DNA of 64,000 nucleotides from CBDFKS01 sp965248905 (GCA_965248905.1 CBDFKS010000007.1:806001-870000), one strand, 5' to 3'; shown: positions 49,785 to 58,231, counted from the stretch's first letter. Made by a program: numbers and translations. Notes: generated by a model not told the origin, from the sequence alone.

Positions 49785-49808
49785 GGAGTATATCATGGAG
49801 TATATCAT
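49785..49808. repeat. Perfect 12-base tandem repeat upstream of argJ
   Basis: ggagtatatcat occurs twice back to back. On the minus strand each unit reads ATGATATACTCC, an AT-rich word that could place two -10-like boxes in front of argJ. It may be an operator or a duplicated promoter element. Confidence 0.6.
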
Positions 49809-49908
49809 AAAGGTGTAGGCGTCACCACACGGGTTGCGGGACGGCGTTATTCGAGCATGGCCCAGATGCCCTCACGCCAACCCTCGACTTCCATTCCCAG
49901 CGCATGTA

Positions 49909-50595
49909 CTAGAGCCACTGCTCTTTACCACATCTAATGCAATAACGAGCGGTCTTTGGGTTAGCTACACCACATGAAGAACAATACTTTAAGTTCTGCT
50001 CCACCGGAGGAGCGTCTCCAAAGACTTTGATTTCTATGGGATACTTCGACCCGATGACCGCGTATTCCAAGTCCTTTTCCGCTGAACGGGCCACTATGAT
50101 ACCTCTAATTGATGGTCCTGCGCTGAAGGTTTTCTCCGCCCAGACAAGGTACTTTTGAATCTGCCCAACTACTTCAGATGTGCCTCTGTCTTTCTTCAAC
50201 TCGATGACCACTACCTGACCCTGTGCATCTCTGGCGAGTAAGTCGATACGCCCTACTTCTGTCGGGTATTGATTCGGTCGGGTCGGGTCATACCAGGTCA
50301 GTCCTGGCTCTATCAGTTCAGGATGCATGATCAAAGACTGTTCGATCTGGTCTTCCTGAACATGTTGATCCATCTCATCATCAATGAAGTCCCCGATTCC
50401 CCACGCGTTCCTCTCTCTACTTTCCGCCAGACCTAAGTGAAGAGCCTCCAACCTGTCTGACAAATCTGTGATGGGCGAATATCCCACGGTGAGTTTCGGC
50501 AATTGCTGGGCGAGGAGTTTCGGCACTTCGAGGTCGATTTGCGTGTTACCCTTACTGCTCACACCGCAAGTCCAATAAGCCATGCCCAGCCCCAC
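49909..50595 (-). pseudogene. C-terminal half of a split NucS-like nuclease gene
   Basis: 229 codons including the stop, cut off at the 5' side by an IS630 element. Residues about 85-190 form a NucS/RecB-type nuclease domain: EVGRIDLLARDAQGQVVVIE has the Asp and the Glu-X-Lys of the active site (continuing KKD), and VGQIQKYL has the conserved Gln. The last 30 residues are a zinc ribbon (CSSCG and YCIRCG). A GTG at the IS border gives an apparent start. Read across the IS, the frame is continuous with the gene at 51818-52492, so the two belong to one 453-residue protein. Whether this half is made alone is unknown. Confidence 0.85.
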
Positions 50596-50610
50596 TAGTA
50601 CTCAGTCAAC
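50595..50610. repeat. Left terminal inverted repeat of the intact IS630 element, with CTAG target
   Basis: ctagtactcagtcaac is the exact reverse complement of 51805-51820. TA at 50596-50597 is the duplicated target. The outer C and G of each side restore a CTAG site once the element is removed. Confidence 0.9.
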
Positions 50611-50689
50611 TCGGTTTTGGTAATTGTTTAAGAAAACGTCTAAGGTTGCTACCCTTTTTTAGGAATGTTGACGTAGGAGGGTGGCAGCC

Positions 50690-51160
50690 ATGGGACGAGA
50701 ACGGTATGTGGTCCGGTTGGAAAGGGAAGAACGAGACCAGTTGGAACGACTGATTCGCGGGGGAAAGAGCCCAGCGCGAAAGGTTGCCCGGGCCCGTATT
50801 CTGCTAAAGGCAGATACGGGCTGGGGGGTGATGCGCATCGTGGAGGCGCTGGACACGTCTGCGGGTACGGTGTGCCGTACCAAGCGGCGGTACCTGGAGG
50901 GAGGACTGAAGCGGGCCTTGGAGGAAGATCCTCGGCCAGGACATCCGACCAAACTGGATGAGCGGGGGGAAGCGCACCTGATTGCCCTGGCGTGCAGCGA
51001 GGCCCCCCCAGGCCATGACCACTGGACCCTGCGGCTCCTGGCAAACAAGGTGGTGGAGTTGGGGCTGGCGCCCTCCATGTCCCACGAGGGAATTCGCAAG
51101 CGGTTGAAAAAAACAGTCTCAAGCCGTGGCAGAAGAAGGAGTGGTGTATTCCCCAGGTGA
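50690..51160 (+). CDS. IS630-family transposase, first reading frame (helix-turn-helix half)
   Basis: 156 residues: basic N-terminus MGRERYVVRLEREERDQLER, a bipartite helix-turn-helix region (ALDTSAGTVCRTKRRYLEGG) and PTKLDERGEAHLIALACSEA, then a second helical domain. ATG 50690 lies nine bases after AGGAGG. The frame ends at 51160 in GVFPR, not at a normal domain end. The natural continuation lies in the -1 frame across an A7 run at 51107-51113, so the full transposase is probably made by frameshifting. Confidence 0.9.
   Translation: MGRERYVVRLEREERDQLERLIRGGKSPARKVARARILLKADTGWGVMRIVEALDTSAGTVCRTKRRYLEGGLKRALEEDPRPGHPTKLDERGEAHLIALACSEAPPGHDHWTLRLLANKVVELGLAPSMSHEGIRKRLKKTVSSRGRRRSGVFPR
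51107..51114 (+). promoter_or_regulatory. A7C slippery site for -1 frameshift in IS630
   Basis: Seven A then C at 51107-51114 in gttgaaaaaaacagt. The first frame reads ttg aaa aaa aca; a slip back by one gives aac agt ctc aag ccg tgg, translating to NSLKPWQKKEWCIP, which is the IS630 consensus. The truncated copy has the same run. Confidence 0.65.
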
Positions 51161-51804
51161 GCGCCGAGTTTGTGGCGTGTATGGAGGATGTGCTGGACCT
51201 TTACGCGGAACCCTATGACCCAGAGCGCCCGGTGGTCTGTTTCGACGAGACCTCCAAGCAGTTGCTGGCGGAAAAGAGGTCTCCTATCCCGCCCAAGCCG
51301 GCACGACGGGAGCGATACGATTACGAGTACCAGCGCAATGGCACCCGAAACCTGTTCATGCTGTGCGAGCCCCTGGCGGGCTGGAGGCATGTGGCAGTGA
51401 CCGAACGTCGTACCATGGTGGACTTCGCTAAGCAGATGCGGTGGCTGGCCGATGAAGCTTACCCAGCGTCCGAGAAGATCCGGGTGGTGCTGGACAACCT
51501 CAACACCCACAAACCAGCTTCCCTCTACGAAACCTTCGAGCCCAAGGAGGCTAGGCGAATACGCAAACGCTTGGAGTTTCACTACACTCCCAAGCACGGT
51601 AGTTGGCTCAACATGGCAGAGATCGAGTTCAGTGTCTTGGCCAGGCGAGTCCTGCGCCGGCGTATTGCCGATGAAGAGACTTTGAGTGGCGAGATCGCGG
51701 CCCTGGAGGCAGAACGAAACCAAGCCGGAGCAACCATTGACTGGAGATTCTCCACTGTGGACGCCCGAGTCAAGCTTCACCATCTCTATCCTGCCAACAA
51801 TTAG
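51157..51804 (+). CDS. IS630-family transposase, second reading frame (DDE half)
   Basis: 215 residues from GTG 51157, though the frame is open and conserved further upstream to the A7 run (NSLKPWQKKEWCIP). The DDE core is clear: first Asp in PVVCFDETSKQLL, second Asp in VVLDNLNTHK, and Glu in WLNMAEIEFSVL. The C-terminus ends one base before the right inverted repeat. The GTG overlaps the stop of the first frame (GTGA), so reinitiation is an alternative to frameshifting. Confidence 0.92.
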   Translation: MSAEFVACMEDVLDLYAEPYDPERPVVCFDETSKQLLAEKRSPIPPKPARRERYDYEYQRNGTRNLFMLCEPLAGWRHVAVTERRTMVDFAKQMRWLADEAYPASEKIRVVLDNLNTHKPASLYETFEPKEARRIRKRLEFHYTPKHGSWLNMAEIEFSVLARRVLRRRIADEETLSGEIAALEAERNQAGATIDWRFSTVDARVKLHHLYPANN

Positions 51805-51820
51805 GTTGACTGAGTACTAG
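51805..51820. repeat. Right terminal inverted repeat of the intact IS630 element
   Basis: gttgactgagtactag, the exact complement of the left repeat at 50595-50610, including the TA duplication at 51818-51819 and the outer G. Confidence 0.9.
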
Positions 51821-52492
51821 TGTATCTCCGATCATCCACATTTCGTGCTCCTGAAGTTGAGGCCCCAAGCCCAAACGCCCGACAAGAGGATGTTGGCTAG
51901 CTATTTTTACCTGATAAAGTTCATAGCTAATATCAGCATTGAAGATAAAATTGAAATCTTGAGTCCAGACCTCTCCTCGTAGTCCGTATTCAAAGGGATT
52001 CTCTTGTGAGCTATGGTGGTCGATTATAGCGGATCCAAATCCGTGTTCATCTTCGGCGGCCTCACTGGCTTTTAATGGCCAGTAAGACATAGTGAATGAA
52101 GCAACCTGTCTCTCAATCTCGGCCAATTTGATTGGCGAATTGAGCCTCATTTCGAGTTGGGCTCCAAAGATGTTATGGAACTCTTCAATGGTTTGTCGTA
52201 GCAGCTGACAGTCATCATAGTATTTGTCATAAGACAGGAAGGTTGCCGGGAGGGAGTTTCGAAATTCCACGAAACTCGCCATGTGGTCCCTCGCCTCTTG
52301 GACTTTGAGACCGTACTTGAAACGCAGGTTACGGGTAGTCACAGCTCCTAACAATTTCTTCCAGGTTCTTTGATGGTCAATGTATCCGCTCTTGCTAGGT
52401 AGCGACAAATAAAACGTCATAATGACGTCTAAAGCCGCCGGGTCATCTTGTTTCGCCCGGAAATGTTCACTTAGCTGGTCATTTACACTCAC
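51818..52492 (-). pseudogene. N-terminal half of the split nuclease gene
   Basis: 225 codons of mostly helical, unfamiliar sequence (MSVNDQLSEHFRAKQDD..., TWKKLLGAVTTRNLRFKYG, EFHNIFGAQLEMRL). The start is GTG 52492 with a GGAGGA site. Codon 225 (CTA) ends exactly at the IS target; reading on from the IS gives another 16 residues and a stop at 51770. With the IS removed, the frame continues without a break into the nuclease half at 50595. It is the third gene of a cassette behind leuS, 12 bases after a MazF-like fragment. Its own function is unknown; it may bind a target for the nuclease. Confidence 0.8.
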
Positions 52493-52504
52493 CCCGTAGT
52501 CCTC

Positions 52505-52672
52505 CTATCCTCCAACTACCTTACCGTTGGAATAATATTCGCTGCGGATCTGTTCAGGATATTCCCTCCGTTCCACCTTGGTGATCCTGAAGAGCCTGAG
52601 CTTGAATTGCTGCAACTGCTCAGAAGGCATGGGAACCCTACACAGGACCAAATCACCCCTTCGCAAGTTCAT
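52505..52672 (-). CDS. Short protein resembling the start of MazF
   Basis: 55 residues from MNLRRGDLVLCRVPMPSEQ, which matches the usual opening of MazF/PemK toxins (RRGDIVLVPFP). The following 35 residues (KLRLFRITKVERREYP onward) do not match the rest of a 110-residue MazF, so it is either a cut-down toxin or a derived protein. It overlaps the preceding small gene by 20 bases, like a MazEF pair. Toxicity cannot be judged. Confidence 0.5.
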   Translation of the reverse strand: MNLRRGDLVLCRVPMPSEQLQQFKLRLFRITKVERREYPEQIRSEYYSNGKVVGG

Positions 52673-52874
52673 CTTTGAACACGTCGTCATAAACATCGTT
52701 CTCAGCACTGAGCCAGTCCTGGTAGGCCTGTGAGCCTCGTTGCAGCCGAAAGTAGTCTTCTGACTCGCCCTTCTCTTTCAAGTAGCCGGCGAAGTCTAGT
52801 ATCACTTCCAGCTTATTTTCGGGAAGGCTTTCTATAATCTCCACAAGGCGTTTTCGGTTATCTGCTATGCTCAT
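52653..52874 (-). CDS. DUF2281-like small protein, putative antitoxin
   Basis: 73 residues: IADNRKRLVEIIESLPENKL and VILDFAGYLKEKGESE match the DUF2281-type antitoxin start, followed by an acidic tail (QDWLSAENDVYDDVFKDE) of the kind that contacts a toxin. It begins 12 bases after leuS and overlaps the MazF-like gene. Together they look like a toxin-antitoxin unit followed by a nuclease gene. Confidence 0.65.
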   Translation of the reverse strand: MSIADNRKRLVEIIESLPENKLEVILDFAGYLKEKGESEDYFRLQRGSQAYQDWLSAENDVYDDVFKDELAKG

Positions 52875-52886
52875 AGTCTCTCCCGT

Positions 52887-55358
52887 TTACTTCACCACTA
52901 CATTGACCAGCCGGCCGGGGACGTAGACCGTTCGCGCCAGGTCTTTGTTGTCGATGTAGCTCTGCACTTTGGGACTGGCCAGCGCAAGACGCTTGGCCTC
53001 CTCTTCGGCTATGTCGGCCGGCACCTGAAGCCTGTCCCGGAGGCGACCGTTCACCTGCACCACCAAGGTGATCTCCTCCGCATTGGTCAGCTCCTCTACC
53101 CACTGAGGAAACATCTGTGTGTGCACGCTGTAAGAGTGTCCGGTCCGCTCCCATAGCTCCTCGGCCAGATGAGGGGCAAAGGGCGCTAGCATCAGGAGAA
53201 ACTTTTCGATGCACTCCCTCCAGGTAGCTGAATCCACGCTGCCGTCGTTCCACACCCTACTTAGCTCATTGGAGAACTCCATAAGGGATGCGATGGCCGT
53301 GTTGAACTTGAACCGGTCCAGGTCGTTGTAGCACTTCTTTATGGTCTGGTGCTGCTTTCTTACGATATCTCGTATCGCCGCTTCTTGAATGGAGCCGCCA
53401 TCCAACTCCGACGGATCATGCTGGCAGACCTCCCAGACCCGGTTCAGCCAGCGGGCAGCCCCATTTATGCCTGAGGTGCTCCAGGGACCTCCCTGGTCCC
53501 AGGGGCCTAGGAACATCAGAAAGCACCGAACAGAGTCCGTGCCCAAACTCTCGACGAAATCGTCGGGGTTCACCACGTTTCCGCGGCTCTTGCTCATCTT
53601 TTCGTAGTCTTCACCCAGAATGACTCCCTGGTTAAAAAGCCTCAGGAAGGGTTCATCAAAGTCAACCAGGTCCATATCCCGCAACGCCTTGGTAAAGAAC
53701 CGGGCGTAGAGCAGATGCATGACGGCGTGTTCAGCACCACCGGTGTACTGATTTACGGGCATCCACTCTTTCAAGACCTGGGGATCGAATGGGCCATTCT
53801 CGTACTTGGGACTGGTGAATCGCTCCATATACCATGAGGAGTCCACGAAGGTGTCCATGGTATCCGTTTCCCTACGAGCGCTGCCCCCACAGGTAGGACA
53901 GCTGGTATTTACGAAGTCCTGCTGCAGAGCCAACGGTGACTCCCCTGTCGGCTTGAACTCCGCATCGGGCGGAAGCAGCACCGGCAGGTCATCCTCCGGC
54001 ACGGGCACTGTGCCACATTTTTCGCAATAGATGACTGGGATAGGTGTGCCCCAGTAACGCTGGCGGGAGATTAGCCAATCACGCACGCGATAGGATATGG
54101 ACCTCTTACCCCAACCTCTGCTTTCCACGGTATCGGCTATTGCATCCTTGCCCTGGGCACTGGGCATGCCGTCGAACTGGGCACAGTTGACCATCGTGCC
54201 CTCGTCCACATACGCCTCGGTCAGCTCTGATTCGTCCCAGTCCGGCGGCGCTATCACCACCCTGATAGGCAGGTCGTACTTCTTCGCGAACTCGAAGTCT
54301 CGCTGATCGTGGGCCGGCACACCCATAACCGCGCCGGTGCCATAGCCCATGAGAGCGTAGTCGGCGATGAAGATGGGAACCTGCTCCCCGTTGAGTCGGT
54401 TTATCACATGGCTGCCAAGAAACACACCCGTCTTCTCCTGCTCGACCGCCATTCGCTCTATTTCAGTCTGGCGCCTGGCCTGCTCCACGTAGGCTTCCAC
54501 TTCGGCCCGCTTTTCGGGTATTGTCAGTTTCTCGACCAGAGGGTGCTCGGGGGCCAACACCATGAACGTGACCCCGAAGATGGTATCTATCCGAGTCGTA
54601 AAGGTGCGTATCTCCTTATCTTCCAGACCCAGATGGGAGATATCGAAGCTGATCTCCACCCCCTCACTGCGACCCACCCAGTTCCGCTGCATGATCAGAA
54701 TCTTCTCGGGCCAGTCCACCAGCCCACTGAAGTCCAGTAGCTCGTCGGCGTAGGATGTGATCTTGAGGAACCATTGCTCAAGGTCTCGCCTAGTAATTGG
54801 AGTGTTGCAGCGCTCACATCGGCCGTTAAGCACCTGCTCGTTGGCCAGCACGGTCTGGCAAGAGGGACACCACACCACCGGGGCTCCGGTGCGATAGGCT
54901 AGTCCCTTTTCATAGAGCTTCAGAAAAAACCATTGATTCCACCTGTAGAACTCGGGAAGGCAGCAGATTACTTCCCGGTCCCAGTCGTATATGGCCCCCA
55001 TTCCACGCAGCTGTTTACGCATATTCTCGATGTTGCCCATGGTCCAGGTATAGGGATGAATTCCTCGCCGGATCGCAGCGTTCTCCGCAGGCAGCCCGAA
55101 GGCGTCGAAGCCCATTGGATGCAGCACATTGTACCCTTGCATACGACGAAAACGAGCGTGGCAGTCGGATGGGGCCATGGCGTACCAGTGACCTATATGA
55201 AGGTCACCCGATGGATATGGATACATGGTGAGCTCGTACCACTTGGGCCGGGGGTCGTCATCGCGAACGCGATATATACCGTCCCTCTCCCATCGCTCCT
55301 GCCACTTGCGGTCGATCTCCCGCGGGTTGTAACGCAGCTCAACCAGTCTCATTGTCAT
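52887..55358 (-). CDS. leuS: Leucyl-tRNA synthetase
   Basis: An 823-residue class I synthetase. HIGH motif in YPSGDLHIGHWYAMAPSD, zinc-binding CPSCQTVLANEQVLNGRCERC, editing domain with TFTTRIDTIFGVTF, second signature YIEKCGTV-like YCEKCGTVPVPEDDLPVLLP, and KMSKS in EKMSKSRGNVVNPDD. It charges tRNA-Leu and edits mistakes. The stop is followed within 12 bases by the accessory cassette. Confidence 0.96.
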   Translation of the reverse strand: MTMRLVELRYNPREIDRKWQERWERDGIYRVRDDDPRPKWYELTMYPYPSGDLHIGHWYAMAPSDCHARFRRMQGYNVLHPMGFDAFGLPAENAAIRRGIHPYTWTMGNIENMRKQLRGMGAIYDWDREVICCLPEFYRWNQWFFLKLYEKGLAYRTGAPVVWCPSCQTVLANEQVLNGRCERCNTPITRRDLEQWFLKITSYADELLDFSGLVDWPEKILIMQRNWVGRSEGVEISFDISHLGLEDKEIRTFTTRIDTIFGVTFMVLAPEHPLVEKLTIPEKRAEVEAYVEQARRQTEIERMAVEQEKTGVFLGSHVINRLNGEQVPIFIADYALMGYGTGAVMGVPAHDQRDFEFAKKYDLPIRVVIAPPDWDESELTEAYVDEGTMVNCAQFDGMPSAQGKDAIADTVESRGWGKRSISYRVRDWLISRQRYWGTPIPVIYCEKCGTVPVPEDDLPVLLPPDAEFKPTGESPLALQQDFVNTSCPTCGGSARRETDTMDTFVDSSWYMERFTSPKYENGPFDPQVLKEWMPVNQYTGGAEHAVMHLLYARFFTKALRDMDLVDFDEPFLRLFNQGVILGEDYEKMSKSRGNVVNPDDFVESLGTDSVRCFLMFLGPWDQGGPWSTSGINGAARWLNRVWEVCQHDPSELDGGSIQEAAIRDIVRKQHQTIKKCYNDLDRFKFNTAIASLMEFSNELSRVWNDGSVDSATWRECIEKFLLMLAPFAPHLAEELWERTGHSYSVHTQMFPQWVEELTNAEEITLVVQVNGRLRDRLQVPADIAEEEAKRLALASPKVQSYIDNKDLARTVYVPGRLVNVVVK

Positions 55359-55402
55359 ATAATGTCACTCCACATTGCATTGCCAACAAGATTTCGATAG
55401 AG

Positions 55403-55513
55403 TGTCATTCTGAGGGAGCAAAGCGACCGAAGAATCTGGAAGGGCGGGGAACCCCCATCTCCACCAGATTCTTCGCGGAGTTTACCCTGAGGAACGAAGG
55501 GGCTCAGAATGAC
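55403..55513. repeat. 111-base palindromic repeat (GTCATTCTGAG ... CTCAGAATGAC)
   Basis: The outer arms gtcattctgag / ctcagaatgac and inner arms gaagaatct / agattcttc are complementary, so the whole element folds on itself. One half recurs at 29848-29875. Elements with this wording are widespread in environmental bacteria and behave like non-autonomous or REP-type repeats. It lies upstream of leuS, where it could end or shield transcription. Confidence 0.75.
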
Positions 55514-55528
55514 ATGCATCAAATCTAA

Positions 55529-55541
55529 GTTGACTGAGTAC
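55529..55541. repeat. Solo IS630 end
   Basis: gttgactgagtac is identical to the right end of the intact IS630 (51805-51817), with no element attached. It suggests a past insertion that was lost or deleted here, between leuS and prkA. Confidence 0.5.
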
Positions 55542-55578
55542 CACAGGCATCCCAATAATAGACTGAAAGATTTCGAAC

Positions 55579-57543
55579 TTACTCCCAGACCACCTTGCCC
55601 CGCTTAATGGAGAAAACCTCTTTACCCTGAAGGGTCCGCCAGGCAAAGTACATCAGGTCCTCGGCGCATTCCTCGCAATACCCGTAATCGGATATGAGCT
55701 GCTGCGCCACCTTTGCCCTGGCTTCCTGTCTCCTGCCATCCTTGCGTTTCGGGTCGATTGTCACCTTCACCGTGTCCCGGCTGGGGAAAAGAATATTCTC
55801 AATGCCAAGCTTGAGTACAGGTATGGAGCTATAGTCGGGCCCCGACATATCTGGCCGTTCACTCAGGTAACGATGGGTCTGGCATACCTCTTGGCGGAAA
55901 CGAGGCCGCTCGGCGTCCCTCAGGTTAAATGCGTTCTCCACCCTCCGCAGTACCTTCTCGTCGGGCAAAGGGGCGGCGATAGCATCGGAGCTCTGAGCGG
56001 CACAAAAGCTCTCCGCGTCCAGCATGTAAGACCGGAAGAGCTGGGAGGCTCGCTCCAGGAAGTCCTCCATAGAAGCCCTCTGCACCTCACGGATAGCCAG
56101 CTCTTTGTACTCCTTCATGGCCTCCTGGACCAGCGTGAGTATTCTGGCTCGCTCCGTTTCATCCGTGCCCGCACGCTCTATCAACCCTTCAACCAGGCTT
56201 TCAAGGGCCTTAAGAGGAGTAAGGCAACCCTTCTCACGGGTCACCACGTCGGCCAGCCGGTTTATTATGTATCGAGGTGATAGGCCGAACATACCCTCCC
56301 TGGACCCCTCTCCATGTAACCTTTCCAAGTCAGCCCGGGAGTACGGCGGCAATATGCGACCGTCGTAGAGCTTCAGTTTATCCAGTGGAGGCACTCTAAG
56401 GTGCCCGGTACCTCGGTCCGCGACTTCTAAACGGGATAGCACCGCCAGAACCGCCGCCAGATGGAGGGCAAAAGGAGCACGTCGGGGGTGGTTCCCTTCC
56501 TGGACAGCCTCCCCAATTTGGTTTGTTGGCAACATTTTGGCGTATATCTTGGCCTCGTCGCTCACTCGGAGATTGTAGGGTATTTTTACCAGAATAAGCC
56601 TATCCAGAAGCGCGGCGGTCTCCTTGTTATCTACAAAGGCGTTGTACTCCTCTTCATTGGTGTGTGCGACTATAGTCTCGTCAGCGTAGACAGAGCCGAA
56701 ACTACCCAGCTTGATCACTTGCTCCTGGGTAACTCCCAGCATGACGGCCAGAAACCGCTCATCGGACTTGAATATCTCGATAAACTCCATTATCCCTCTG
56801 TTGGCTGCCTCCAGCTCTCCGTCCAGACGAAGGCCCTTCCCTGCTCCCTCTACCCGATCATCGGTAAGCCTCGACATATCCACGCTGCCAACCAGCCTGG
56901 AGATTTCCTGAGATTGAGGAGACGTAGCAACGAAGGAGCCCATCCCCACTCCGGCTGCCTCACTAAAGACCACTCGCTGCACCTTCACGTTGGCCAGGTC
57001 TCCCCCATATTCATGGCGCAGGCTGTAACGGCAACGAGGACACAGGTCACCCTCGATTTGAAGTCCGTGGTCCCGTGCCATCTCCTCCCGACGTTCCTCA
57101 GGAATGAGGTGAAGAGGCTCCTCCTGCATGGGACAACCCTTGATGGTATACACTGCCCCCTGGTCAGTGCGGGTGTAACGCTCCAATCCCTGCTTAAGGA
57201 GGGTGACGGTAGAGGACTTTCCGCTGGCTGGGGGGCCCATCAGGAGCAATATTCGTTTCCGCACCTCCAGACCATTAGCCGCGGCGTGAAAGAACTGCAC
57301 CAGACGGTCGAGTGCCCTGTCCAGACCGAAGATCTCTTCGGAAAATAGCTTGTACTCCGGCACACCTTCAGGCCCTTGAGACGTCCCAGCCCATTGAATC
57401 ATGTCGTAGATGCGGGCCTGGGAGTGCCGAGCCAACGCGGGATTGGCAATGGCCATGTTGAGGTACTCCTCGAAGGTACCCTCCCAGTCCAGGGCCTGCC
57501 ATTCCTGTTTAGCCTCGTCTAGAAGCTTTCGTATCTCTGCCAT
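55579..57543 (-). CDS. prkA: PrkA-family serine protein kinase / AAA+ protein
   Basis: A 654-residue PrkA. The AAA+ core has GPPASGKSSTVTLLKQ (Walker A). CPMQEEPLHLIPEE and the CPRC pair near residue 175 are family marks, and EFIEIFKSDERFLAVMLGVTQ and FGSVYADETIVAHTNEEEY follow. The C-terminal kinase-like domain ends in KRGKVVWE. PrkA links stress and sporulation signals to protein phosphorylation or proteolysis in other bacteria. It is not next to its usual partners (YeaH, SpoVR), so the local context adds nothing on role. ATG 57543 is the likely start. Confidence 0.92.
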   Translation of the reverse strand: MAEIRKLLDEAKQEWQALDWEGTFEEYLNMAIANPALARHSQARIYDMIQWAGTSQGPEGVPEYKLFSEEIFGLDRALDRLVQFFHAAANGLEVRKRILLLMGPPASGKSSTVTLLKQGLERYTRTDQGAVYTIKGCPMQEEPLHLIPEERREEMARDHGLQIEGDLCPRCRYSLRHEYGGDLANVKVQRVVFSEAAGVGMGSFVATSPQSQEISRLVGSVDMSRLTDDRVEGAGKGLRLDGELEAANRGIMEFIEIFKSDERFLAVMLGVTQEQVIKLGSFGSVYADETIVAHTNEEEYNAFVDNKETAALLDRLILVKIPYNLRVSDEAKIYAKMLPTNQIGEAVQEGNHPRRAPFALHLAAVLAVLSRLEVADRGTGHLRVPPLDKLKLYDGRILPPYSRADLERLHGEGSREGMFGLSPRYIINRLADVVTREKGCLTPLKALESLVEGLIERAGTDETERARILTLVQEAMKEYKELAIREVQRASMEDFLERASQLFRSYMLDAESFCAAQSSDAIAAPLPDEKVLRRVENAFNLRDAERPRFRQEVCQTHRYLSERPDMSGPDYSSIPVLKLGIENILFPSRDTVKVTIDPKRKDGRRQEARAKVAQQLISDYGYCEECAEDLMYFAWRTLQGKEVFSIKRGKVVWE

Positions 57544-57741
57544 GATAAATACCAACTACTTAAAGTACTTAGCATACCGGGCTCTGCACCCTCTAACCAC
57601 TGATGTTCCCTATGACCCATGCATCAATCCCTAGAGTGTCATTTTATTATATGTTAGGGCAGATAGGGCACCAGAGCAACCGGCTATTTCAAATCAAATC
57701 CTGCTATACTCCGGTGAGAAAGCTGGCCGAAGGGAAATATC

Positions 57742-58188
57742 ATGGACATCAAAGAAACTTACTCGTTTGACGCTCCTATAGATAGGGTTTGGGCACTGAT
57801 GCTGGACCCGGACTCTCTGGCTCACTGTATGCCGGGTTGTGAGAAGCTGGTAACGGTGGACGACGGCCGATACGAGGCCACCCTGAGTGTAGGTGTAGGA
57901 GCTATCAAGGGCAGCTATGCAGCCACCATTACGATAGCAGACGTGGTGCCCATGCGCTCTTATAAGATGCTCGTCGAAGGCGCCGGCTCATCGGGTTTCG
58001 TACGCGGCGAGGCATTCATATCTGTGAGCCAAGAAGGGAATAAAACCCTCGTAAAAGTAGATGGTACCGCCCAGATTGGAGGTATGGTGGCCAGGGTCGG
58101 ACAGAGGCTCATCGGGAGCGTAAACAAGATGATGATGGACAGATTCTTTACCTGTCTCCAAGAATCTGCCACAGAGCTACCGAGTTGA
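57742..58188 (+). CDS. CoxG-family SRPBCC protein
   Basis: A 148-residue START/SRPBCC fold protein of the CO dehydrogenase subunit G group: SFDAPIDRVWALMLDPDSLA, HCMPGCEKLV and VGVGAIKGSYAATI are the family pattern. CoxG proteins help membrane attachment or maturation of molybdenum hydroxylases and bind hydrophobic ligands. No coxLMS genes are nearby, so its partner is unknown. The start has a GAAGGGA site. Confidence 0.88.
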   Translation: MDIKETYSFDAPIDRVWALMLDPDSLAHCMPGCEKLVTVDDGRYEATLSVGVGAIKGSYAATITIADVVPMRSYKMLVEGAGSSGFVRGEAFISVSQEGNKTLVKVDGTAQIGGMVARVGQRLIGSVNKMMMDRFFTCLQESATELPS

Positions 58189-58231
58189 GTGAAAACGTGT
58201 AAACCTCCAGGTCCCTGCGGCCAACACCTCA

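Larger units (their letters stand above)
50598..51817 (+). mobile_element. Intact IS630-family element (1220 bases)
   Basis: A complete copy with perfect 13-base ends (gtactcagtcaac and its complement) flanked by a TA target duplication in CTAG, as expected for IS630/Tc1. It holds two overlapping frames for the transposase. The truncated copy at 10200-10977 is nearly identical, which implies recent movement. Confidence 0.95.
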
